From CAVVSD01 sp963757125 (lineage in GTDB: Bacteria; Actinomycetota; Thermoleophilia; Solirubrobacterales; Solirubrobacteraceae), in assembly GCA_963757125.1 (NCBI GenBank), contig CAVWQP010000004.1:744001-808000 (forward strand): a DNA stretch of 64,000 nucleotides, in the 5' to 3' direction. Shown piece by piece: positions 57,575 to 64,000 of this stretch (positions are counted from its first letter, which is position 1; each line of letters opens with the position of its first letter). The position numbers and the translations under genes were made by a program. The notes under the pieces were generated by a model, which worked only from the letters and a program-made list of their open reading frames with translations, made no database searches and had not been told where the DNA came from.

Positions 57575-58593
57575 TGGACTTCGGCGTCGTCCTCCAGACC
57601 GATCCGCCCGCCGCCCGGGTCATCGACCTGTGCAAGAAGGCCGAGACGTACGGCTTCTCGCACGCGTGGACGTTCGACTCCCACCTGCTGTGGGAGGAGC
57701 CGTTCGTCATCTACAGCCGGATCCTCAACGAGACGCACCGGCTCACGGTCGGGCCGCTCGTCACGAACCCGGCGACGCGCGACCCCACGGTCCTCGCCTC
57801 GCTCTTCGCGACGCTCAACGAGATGTACGGCAACCGCACGATCTGCGCGATCGGGCGCGGCGACTCGGCGGTGCGCGTCATCCACGGCCGCCCCGCGCGG
57901 CTCGCGGAGCTGCGCGACGCGGTCGGCGTCATCCGCGGCCTGTGCAACGGCGAGAGCGTCGAGTACCGCGGCGTGACGCTGCGCCTCCCGTGGAGCGAGG
58001 GGTCGCAGCTGCCGATCTGGATCGCCGGCTACGGCCCGAAGGCGCTGCAGCTCACCGGGGAGATCGCCGACGGGTTCGTCCTGCAGCTCGCGGACCCGGA
58101 GATCACCGCGTGGAGCATCGCGGCCGTCCGCCGGGCCGCCGAGGAGGCCGGGCGCGACCCCGACGCGATCACGATCTGCGTCGCCGCGCCCGCCTACGTG
58201 TCGGACGACCTCGAGCACGCCCGCGACCAGTGCCGCTGGTTCGGCGGCATGGTCGGCAACCACGTCGCCGAGATCGTCTCGCGCTACGGCGCCGACGGTG
58301 CGGCGGTGCCGCAGGCGCTGACCGACTACATCGCCGGGCGCGAGGGCTACGACTACAACGAGCACGGGCGCGCGGGGAACACGCACACGCAGTTCGTGCC
58401 CGACGAGATCATCGACCGCTTCTGCCTCATCGGGCCGCCGTCGGCGCAGATCGAGCGCCTCCACGAGCTCTCAGGCCTCGGCGTGGACCAGTTCGCCCTC
58501 TACCTCCAGCACGACGACAAGGACGGGACGCTCGCCGCGTACGGCACGCACGTCATCCCGGCCGTGAACGAGCGCGAGGCCGCGAGGATCTAG
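57574..58593 (+). CDS. LLM class flavin-dependent oxidoreductase
   Basis: 339 residues of the luciferase-like/F420 TIM-barrel family: DFGVVLQTDPPAARVIDLCK, FDSHLLWEEPFVIYSRILNE, VGPLVTNPATRDPTVLASLF, AIGRGDSAVRVIHGRPARLA and LPIWIAGYGPKALQLTGEIA. Cofactor FMN or F420, reaction unknown. Overlaps the amidohydrolase stop (TGATG), so it belongs to the pyrimidine/hydantoin operon. It may act on the same substrate upstream or detoxify a side product. Confidence 0.9.
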   Translation: MDFGVVLQTDPPAARVIDLCKKAETYGFSHAWTFDSHLLWEEPFVIYSRILNETHRLTVGPLVTNPATRDPTVLASLFATLNEMYGNRTICAIGRGDSAVRVIHGRPARLAELRDAVGVIRGLCNGESVEYRGVTLRLPWSEGSQLPIWIAGYGPKALQLTGEIADGFVLQLADPEITAWSIAAVRRAAEEAGRDPDAITICVAAPAYVSDDLEHARDQCRWFGGMVGNHVAEIVSRYGADGAAVPQALTDYIAGREGYDYNEHGRAGNTHTQFVPDEIIDRFCLIGPPSAQIERLHELSGLGVDQFALYLQHDDKDGTLAAYGTHVIPAVNEREAARI

Positions 58594-58594
58594 G

Positions 58595-59230
58595 TCAGAC
58601 CACGCGGCCGGGGCACATGCGCCGCAGCGCGCACGTCTCGCAGGCGGGCCGGCGCGCATGGCACGTGCGCCGGCCGTGGCGCAGGAGGTTGACGTGGAGC
58701 TCCAGCTCGGCGCCGGGCGGCGTCAGCCGGAGCATCGCGTCGTGCAGCTCGTCGAAGCCCGCGCCCTCGCGGAAGAGGCCGAGACGCCAGCCGACGCGCG
58801 AGACGTGCGTGTCGACCGGGATGTCGTGCATGCCGAAGGCGAACAGCAGGACGCACGCCGCCGTCTTGCGTCCGACGCCCGGCAGCGAGCACAGGAAGTC
58901 GCGGGCCTCGTCGACCCCGGCGTCGGGCAGCCAGTCGAGCGAGAGCTCGCCGCGCTCGGAGATGCCCTCCAGGATCGCCTGGATGCGGACCGACTTCACC
59001 TTCGAGATGCCGCCCGGGCGGATCGCCTCCTCGACCTCCTCGACCGGCGCGTCGCGCACCGCCTCCCAGGTCTCGAAGCGCTCGCGCAGGCGCAGGTAGG
59101 CGACGTCGCGGTTGCGGTCGTTCGTCGACTGCGACAGGACGGTGCAGATCAGCTCGGCGATCGGATGGCCGTGCGGGGGCATGCGCGGGACGCCGTAGAG
59201 CTCGGCGAGCCGGGCCCTGATGCGCCGCAC
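58595..59230 (-). CDS. nth: endonuclease III
   Basis: DNA glycosylase/AP lyase for oxidised pyrimidines, 211 residues. Helix-hairpin-helix CSLPGVGRKTAACVLLFAFG with the catalytic Lys, catalytic Asp in PVDTHVSRVGWRLGL, and a C-terminal 4Fe-4S cluster with the spacing C-x6-C-x2-C-x5-C (CHARRPACETCALRRMC). GTG 59230. It ends one base from the LLM gene and is divergent from the alpha/beta hydrolase. Confidence 0.95.
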   Translation of the reverse strand: MRRIRARLAELYGVPRMPPHGHPIAELICTVLSQSTNDRNRDVAYLRLRERFETWEAVRDAPVEEVEEAIRPGGISKVKSVRIQAILEGISERGELSLDWLPDAGVDEARDFLCSLPGVGRKTAACVLLFAFGMHDIPVDTHVSRVGWRLGLFREGAGFDELHDAMLRLTPPGAELELHVNLLRHGRRTCHARRPACETCALRRMCPGRVV

Positions 59231-59280
59231 GCGAGAGGCTGGGACGCGCGCAGGAGGCAGGCCCGCGAGGATACGGCCGC

Positions 59281-60090
59281 GTGACCGAGGTCCTGTCCCA
59301 CACCATCGAGCTCGACGACCAGCCCGTGTTCTTCCTGCGGGCCGGCGACGACGACGTCCCCGTGCTCTACCTCCACGGCGTGCCGACGGGCGCCGACGAC
59401 TGGCTGCCGTTCCTCCGGGAGGGCGGCGGCATCGCAGTCGACCTCCCCGGCTTCGGCCGCACCGGCAAGCGCGGCGACGGCGACTTCACCGCCGACGGCT
59501 GGGCGCGCTGGCTGCCGCGCTTCCTCGACGCCGTCGGCGTGGACCGCGTGCGGATCTGCGCGCACGACTGGGGCGCGGCCGGCCTGCTCTGGGCTGCGCG
59601 GGAGCCGGGGCGCGTCGAGCGCGTCGCCGTGCTGAACGGCGCGCCGCTCGTCGGCGGCCTGTCGCTGCCGCGGCACGCGCGGCTGCTCGCGCTGCCAGGC
59701 GTCGGCGAGGTCGCCGTCGGCCTCGCGCTGCCGTCGGTCATGCGGCGGATGCTGCGCAAGGGGATCGCAGAGGGCGCCGAGCCCGACCAGGCGTGGTTCG
59801 ACGACATCTCGGCGCGCTTCGACCAGGGGACGCAGCGCGCGGTGCTGCGCCTGTTCCGCGCCGCCACGCCCGCGGCGCGCGAGCAGGCCGGGCGCGAGTT
59901 GCGCGAGCTCGACGTCCCCGCGCTCGTGGTCCACGGCGAGCGCGATCCGTGGCATCCGCCCCGCACCGGACAGGCCTACGCGGCGGTGCTGCCGCAGTCC
60001 GAGCTCCTCGAGCTCCCGGCGGCAGGGCACTGGCCGTGGCTCGAGGATCCGGATGTCGTCGCGCGCGTCCTCGGGTTCCTGCGCCCCTGA
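59281..60090 (+). CDS. alpha/beta hydrolase with Asp nucleophile
   Basis: 269 residues. Oxyanion region LYLHGVPTGADDW, nucleophile elbow ICAHDWGAAGLLW with Asp instead of Ser, acid in VVHGERDPWHPP and base His in PAAGHWPWLED. The HDWG elbow is typical of haloalkane dehalogenases and epoxide hydrolases; substrate not determinable. GTG 59281. A haloacid dehalogenase-like gene lies 14 kb away, but no functional link is visible. Confidence 0.9.
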   Translation: MTEVLSHTIELDDQPVFFLRAGDDDVPVLYLHGVPTGADDWLPFLREGGGIAVDLPGFGRTGKRGDGDFTADGWARWLPRFLDAVGVDRVRICAHDWGAAGLLWAAREPGRVERVAVLNGAPLVGGLSLPRHARLLALPGVGEVAVGLALPSVMRRMLRKGIAEGAEPDQAWFDDISARFDQGTQRAVLRLFRAATPAAREQAGRELRELDVPALVVHGERDPWHPPRTGQAYAAVLPQSELLELPAAGHWPWLEDPDVVARVLGFLRP

Positions 60091-60121
60091 GCCCTGGACA
60101 CCAGGGAATAACATTTGTCGG

Positions 60122-60907
60122 ATGCTCGTGCGACAGCGCCAGGCCGCCGGCCGGATCCTCCCGCACGGGCCCGTCGACCTCCTCCGGCAGATCGCGCTGT
60201 TCGCCGCGGCGTACTACGTCTACCGGCTCACCCGCGGCATCGCGGACAACCCCGGCGCGGCGACGACCGCGTTCAACCACGCGCGCGACCTCATCGCCAT
60301 CGAGCGGACGCTCAACGTCTTCATCGAGCCGAGCGTGCAGACCTTCGTGTCCGGGGAGCGCTGGCTCGCGGACATCACGTCGTGGATGTACATCAACGCC
60401 CAGACCTCGATCACGCTGGGCGCGCTGGCCTGGATCTACCTGCGCAGGAACCCGAGCTTCTACTTCGTGCGCAACATGTTCCTCGTCGCGTTCGGGATCG
60501 CGCTCATCGGCTACACCCTGTTCCCGACCGCCCCGCCGCGCTTCCTCCCCGAGTGGGGCTTCATCGACACGGTGGCGCAGTTCACAGGTGTGCCACAGGA
60601 CAGCGTCACGGTGGATGCACTCTTCAACCCCTACGCTGCGGTCCCGTCCATGCACGCCGGGTTCGCCATCATGATCGGCTGGCCGCTCGCCCGGCTGGTC
60701 AAGCCGAAGGTCCTCAAGGTCTTCTGGGCGAGCTACCCCCTCATCGTCACCTTCGTGATCGTCGCCACCGCCAACCACTTCCTCGCAGACGCGTTCCTCG
60801 GCGCCTGCACGGCCGGACTCGGAGCGCTCGCCGCGGTCTGGCTCGCGCGCGTCCGGCCGGCCGCCTGGTCCTTCAGGGCGGGGGCCAAGCAGACCGCGCC
60901 AGCCTGA
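60122..60907 (+). CDS. PAP2-type membrane protein coupled to a phosphatidyltransferase
   Basis: 261 residues with about six helices. PAP2_3 (Aur1/inositol-phosphorylceramide-synthase-like) motifs: FPTAPPRFLPEWGF, then AAVPSMHAGFAIMIGW (first catalytic His) and ATANHFLADAFLGACTAG (second His and Asp). Expected chemistry is phosphate-ester hydrolysis or transfer on a lipid in the membrane. Its TGA shares bases with the ATG of the CDP-alcohol phosphatidyltransferase gene (TGATG), followed by Ino1. That makes it a candidate phosphatidylinositol-phosphate phosphatase; see findings. ATG 60122. Confidence 0.87.
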   Translation: MLVRQRQAAGRILPHGPVDLLRQIALFAAAYYVYRLTRGIADNPGAATTAFNHARDLIAIERTLNVFIEPSVQTFVSGERWLADITSWMYINAQTSITLGALAWIYLRRNPSFYFVRNMFLVAFGIALIGYTLFPTAPPRFLPEWGFIDTVAQFTGVPQDSVTVDALFNPYAAVPSMHAGFAIMIGWPLARLVKPKVLKVFWASYPLIVTFVIVATANHFLADAFLGACTAGLGALAAVWLARVRPAAWSFRAGAKQTAPA

Positions 60908-61491
60908 TGACGACCCCGCTCATCAGCCCCGAGCGCCGGGCGATCTACCGCAACCGGCTCATCGAGTCGCGCCTGACGCCCAACGCGATCTCGCTCACCG
61001 GCCTCGTCCTCTGCGTCGTCGCGGCCGTCCTCGTCTGGCAGGAGATGTTCATCCCCGGCGGGATCGCCTTCATCGTCGGCTCCGTGTGCGACACGCTCGA
61101 CGGCCGCTACTCGCGGATGTCGGGCAAGGGAACGCCGTTCGGCGCGTTCCTGGACTCGACGTTGGACCGGATCGAGGAGGGACTCGTCCTCGCGGCCGTG
61201 GCGGTCACGTTCGTCGACGACGACGACAAGCTCGCGATCGCCGCGGTGGTCATCGCCGTGCTCGCATCGCTGCTCGTCTCGTACACTCGGGCCCGCGCCG
61301 AGGCGCTGGGCGTCGAGTGCAAGGTCGGCATCGCCAACCGGGGCGTCCGGGTGGCGATCCTCGCTATCGGGCTGTTGTTCGCCGACCTGGGAGTGCTCGC
61401 GCCCGCGGTCTACGTGCTCGCCGCACTGGGCACCGTGACCGTCCTCCAGCGCATCTTCCACGTGCGCCGCCAGCTTCTCGCCGGCGTGTAA
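60907..61491 (+). CDS. CDP-alcohol phosphatidyltransferase (probable phosphatidylinositol phosphate synthase)
   Basis: 194 residues with about six helices. The CDP-AP signature is at ~62-85: D-x2-D-G-x2-S-R (DTLDGRYSR, Ser in place of the usual Ala), then GAFLDSTLDR with the last two Asp. In actinobacteria the enzyme next to Ino1 uses CDP-diacylglycerol and inositol 3-phosphate to make phosphatidylinositol phosphate. That substrate assignment rests on the adjacent ino1 gene. PGP synthase or archaetidyl-type transfer is the alternative. Confidence 0.88.
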   Translation: MTTPLISPERRAIYRNRLIESRLTPNAISLTGLVLCVVAAVLVWQEMFIPGGIAFIVGSVCDTLDGRYSRMSGKGTPFGAFLDSTLDRIEEGLVLAAVAVTFVDDDDKLAIAAVVIAVLASLLVSYTRARAEALGVECKVGIANRGVRVAILAIGLLFADLGVLAPAVYVLAALGTVTVLQRIFHVRRQLLAGV

Positions 61492-61546
61492 CGCTGGCCG
61501 GGAGCGGGGTTTCTCTCTTCCTGACCGAGAGTCGACAAGGAATCAC

Positions 61547-62740
61547 ATGAGCACCAACGGGAACGGCAAGAGCAACGGGCACGCCCCCAACGGGAACGGC
61601 CGCCAGCAGGACAAGGTCCGCGTCGCCATCATCGGCGTGGGCAACTGCGCCAACGCCTTCGTCCAGGGCGTCGAGTACTACAAGGACGCAGACCCGGCGC
61701 AGGACGTCCCGGGCCTCATGCACGTCGACCTCGGCGGCTACCACATCCGCGACATCGAGTTCTCGGCCGCGTTCGACATCGACGCCGAGAAGGTCGGCAA
61801 GGATCTCGGCGACGCGATCTGGTCGGGCCAGAACAACACGATCAAGTTCGCGGAGGTCGGCAAGATCGGCGTCCCCGTGCATCGCGGCATGACGCACGAC
61901 GGCCTCGGCAAGTACCTCAAGCAGAAGATCACCAAGGCGCCCGGCGAGACCGCCGACATCGTCCAGATCCTCAAGGACACGAAGACCGACGTCGTCGTCT
62001 CCTACCTGCCGGTCGGGTCCGAGGACGCGACGAAGTGGTACGTCGAGCAGATCCTCGAGGCCGGCGTCGGCTTCGTGAACTGCATCCCCGTCTTCATCGC
62101 CCGCGAGCCGTACTGGAACAAGCGCTTCCAGAAGGCCGGGCTCCCGATCGTCGGCGACGACATCAAGTCCCAGGTCGGCGCGACGATCGTGCACCGCAGC
62201 CTCGCCCGCCTGTTCCACGACCGCGGCGTGCGCATGCAGCACACCTCGCAGCTGAACGTGGGCGGCAACATGGACTTCTTCAACATGCTCGAGCGCGAGC
62301 GGCTGGAGTCCAAGAAGATCTCCAAGACCAACGCCGTGACGTCGATCATGGGCCACGAGCTGCCCGCCGACGACGTCCACGTCGGCCCGTCGGACTACGT
62401 GCCGTGGCTCACCGACCGCAAGTGGGCGCACATCCGGGTCGAGGGCCAGGCGTTCGGCGACGTGCCGCTGAACCTCGAGCTCAAGCTCGAGGTGTGGGAC
62501 TCGCCGAACTCGGCCGGCATCGTCATCGACGCGGTGCGCTGCTGCAAGCTCGCCCTCAACGAGGGCATCAGCGGCCAGCTCGACGGCCCGAGCTCGTACC
62601 TCATGAAGTCCCCGTTCTCACAGCGGCCCGACGATCAGGCCCGCGAGGCGACCGAGGAGTTCATCGCCGCGCACTCGCGCACCCGCACCGAGGCCGAGAA
62701 GACCAAGGCGGCGGCTGCGAAGGCCGCGTCGGAGTCGTAG
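61547..62740 (+). CDS. ino1: inositol-3-phosphate synthase
   Basis: NAD-dependent conversion of glucose 6-phosphate to inositol 3-phosphate. 397 residues. A ~24-residue Asn/Gly-rich lead is followed by VRVAIIGVGNCANAFVQGVE (NAD site), DVVVSYLPVGSEDATKWYVE, FVNCIPVFIA, GDDIKSQVGATIVHRSLARL and LNVGGNMDFFNML, all typical of the prokaryotic short form. ATG 61547 follows AAGGA. It supplies the inositol phosphate for the phosphatidyltransferase encoded 55 bases upstream. A perfect hairpin follows the gene. Confidence 0.97.
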   Translation: MSTNGNGKSNGHAPNGNGRQQDKVRVAIIGVGNCANAFVQGVEYYKDADPAQDVPGLMHVDLGGYHIRDIEFSAAFDIDAEKVGKDLGDAIWSGQNNTIKFAEVGKIGVPVHRGMTHDGLGKYLKQKITKAPGETADIVQILKDTKTDVVVSYLPVGSEDATKWYVEQILEAGVGFVNCIPVFIAREPYWNKRFQKAGLPIVGDDIKSQVGATIVHRSLARLFHDRGVRMQHTSQLNVGGNMDFFNMLERERLESKKISKTNAVTSIMGHELPADDVHVGPSDYVPWLTDRKWAHIRVEGQAFGDVPLNLELKLEVWDSPNSAGIVIDAVRCCKLALNEGISGQLDGPSSYLMKSPFSQRPDDQAREATEEFIAAHSRTRTEAEKTKAAAAKAASES

Positions 62741-62750
62741 GAGGTCGTTC

Positions 62751-62775
62751 ACGGCCCGGGGCGTCCCCGGGCCGT
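62751..62775 (+). terminator. perfect 11-bp hairpin after ino1
   Basis: ACGGCCCGGGG-CGT-CCCCGGGCCGT, ten bases after the ino1 stop and twelve before the next start. It probably ends the PAP2-phosphatidyltransferase-ino1 transcript, or attenuates into the glycosyltransferase. Confidence 0.75.
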
Positions 62776-62787
62776 ATCCTCACGGCG

Positions 62788-64000
62788 GTGCCGGGGTCTC
62801 TCGCGATCGCACAGGTCTCGCCGCGTCCCTGGGAGGACGCGGACCGCGAGATCAACCGCCAGGTCCGCGGCACCGCCGAGGCCCTCGCCGCGCGCGGGCA
62901 CCGGGTCCTCATCGTGGCGCCCGCGCGGGGGCACGAGGCCGTCCGCACGACGCGCCAGGCGCTGCGCTCCGATCCGCTGTCGCTCCTGCCCGAGCCGGGT
63001 GGGGCGCCGCGGGTGCTGGCCGTCGGCGAGGTGCTGCCTGAGATCGCGGCCACGCGGCGGGCACCGTCGCTCCCGGTCGACGTCGCGCGGACCATCGAGT
63101 CGATGCACGAGGTCGTGCCGCTCGACGTCTGCCACGTGCACGAGCCGTTCGCCCCGTCGACGTCGAGCGCCGCGCTGCGCCACTCGCGCGCGCTGAACGT
63201 CGGCACGTTCCACATCCCGCCGACGGAGCGGATCGTCTCCACCCAGCTCGCGCGCCGCGTCGTCGAGCTCGTCTTCGGCCGCCTCGACGCCCGCCTGGCC
63301 AGCTACGAGGCCACCGCCGAGCTCCTCGCGCAGGCCTTCCCCGCCGAGTACCGCATCGTGCGGCCCGGCGTGGAGATCCTGCCGCGCACCCCCGCCCAGG
63401 ACCAGGGCGTGCACATCGTCGTGGCCGACGAGGAGGAGCGCGGTGCGCTGCGCCTCGCGCTGCGCGCGCTGCGCCGCCTCGACACGGCGACTGCCGTGGC
63501 GGGTCACGCTCCTGACCGACCGCGGCCCCTCGGCCGTCGCGACGCTCCGCGCGGACGTGCGGGCGCGGATCCGCGTCGTGGGCCGCGGCGGCGCCGGGCT
63601 CGCGGGCGTGCTGAGCTCAGCGGACGTCGTCATCGCAGCCTCCGACGGCGCCGCACCCGCGCCCCACGTCCTGCTCGCCGCCATCGGCGCCGGCGTCGTC
63701 CCGATCGCGTCGCGGCTGCCGGTGTACGAGGAGCTCGTCGGCGAGGGCGAGCGCGGCCTGCTGTTCGAGCCGCGCGACGTCGACGTGCTCGCCGCCCAGC
63801 TCGGGCGCCTCGTCGGCGACGCGGCGCTGCGCTCCTCGCTGGCGGCGGCCGGCGCGGGCATGCGCGAGGGCATGGGCTTCGACCGCCTCGCCGAGGAGCT
63901 CGAGTCCGTGTACGCGGCGCTCGCCGCGCGGCGCCACCAGCCGCCGCCGGACGGGCCGGTGCGCCGCAAGGTCGCGGCCCGCGACGAAGATCGACGTCGA
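62788..64000 (+). CDS. GT4 glycosyltransferase, PimA-like (partial, frameshifted)
   Basis: More than 400 residues, running off the right edge. GTG 62788: LAIAQVSPRPWEDADREINR, RGTAEALAARGHRVLIVAPA, CHVHEPFAPSTSSAALRHSR and NVGTFHIPPTERIVSTQLAR follow the N-terminal domain of phosphatidylinositol mannosyltransferase-type enzymes. The C-terminal domain (LPWRVTLLTDRGPSAVATLR, SSADVVIAASDGAA, LPVYEELVGEGERGLLFEPR with the Glu of the donor site) is in another frame. One extra base lies near 63485-63490. It is probably a PI mannosyl/glycosyltransferase, judged by similarity and by the inositol lipid genes before it. Confidence 0.85.
   Translation, partial: MPGSLAIAQVSPRPWEDADREINRQVRGTAEALAARGHRVLIVAPARGHEAVRTTRQALRSDPLSLLPEPGGAPRVLAVGEVLPEIAATRRAPSLPVDVARTIESMHEVVPLDVCHVHEPFAPSTSSAALRHSRALNVGTFHIPPTERIVSTQLARRVVELVFGRLDARLASYEATAELLAQAFPAEYRIVRPGVEILPRTPAQDQGVHIVVADEEERGALRLALRALRRLDTATAVAGHAPDRPRPLGRRDAPRGRAGADPRRGPRRRRARGRAELSGRRHRSLRRRRTRAPRPARRHRRRRRPDRVAAAGVRGARRRGRARPAVRAARRRRARRPARAPRRRRGAALLAGGGRRGHARGHGLRPPRRGARVRVRGARRAAPPAAAGRAGAPQGRGPRRRSTS

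Overview
The window is very GC-rich (roughly 70% or more by eye) and gene-dense, with many GTG starts and many ATGA, GTGA or TGATG stop/start overlaps. The gene set points to a high-GC actinobacterium: a dnaK-grpE-dnaJ-hspR operon, an InhA-like FabI, CDP-DAG-dependent inositol phospholipid synthesis with Ino1 and a PimA-like glycosyltransferase, and purS/Q/L. My best guess is the Thermoleophilia (Solirubrobacterales type); this is an inference from gene content, not a database result. I see no prophage, insertion sequence, CRISPR array or rRNA.

Layout. 1-10.6 kb: AI-2E-type permease, glutamate decarboxylase coupled to a six-helix membrane protein, a REC-LuxR response regulator, a MalT-type LuxR ATPase, a holin-like/alkaline phosphatase superfamily protein, an MFS exporter and a DUF899 protein. 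10.8-14.0 kb: a STAS protein, tRNA-Val, two SDRs and a cyclase-family hydrolase, tRNA-Glu and tRNA-Lys. 14.1-20 kb: fabD-fabH-acpP-fabF with a terminator, a TetR regulator, a membrane protein and convergent fabI. 20-37 kb: helicase genes (SF2, recQ) between purine genes. purH, purN and purF are separate; the tight block GYD-purD-purE-nudix-purB-purC-purS-purQ-purL reads leftward. With purF, purN and purH it covers most of the route to IMP, but purM and purK are not in the window. 37-53 kb: MCP, HerA-like ATPase and clpB in one leftward run, a HAD dehalogenase, M20 peptidase, Ldh-type dehydrogenase, and hspR-dnaJ-grpE-dnaK. 53.5-58.6 kb: aminotransferase, dihydropyrimidinase, N-carbamoyl amidohydrolase and LLM flavoprotein, which look like the lower reductive pyrimidine/hydantoin pathway. 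58.6-64 kb: nth, an alpha/beta hydrolase, then PAP2 protein, CDP-alcohol phosphatidyltransferase, Ino1 and a GT4 glycosyltransferase, which looks like an inositol phospholipid module.

Two regulatory signals stand out. Inverted repeats of the form 8-N7-8 lie upstream of both clpB and dnaK, resembling a diverged HspR (HAIR) operator. A perfect 12-bp palindrome lies directly before a membrane protein/winged-helix regulator pair.

Caution: at least twelve genes are interrupted or mis-terminated in a way that removing one base would repair, including purQ, where inactivation is unlikely. All events have the same sign (one extra base), so residual insertion errors in the assembly are the simplest explanation. 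Those genes are annotated here as intact genes with a noted frameshift.
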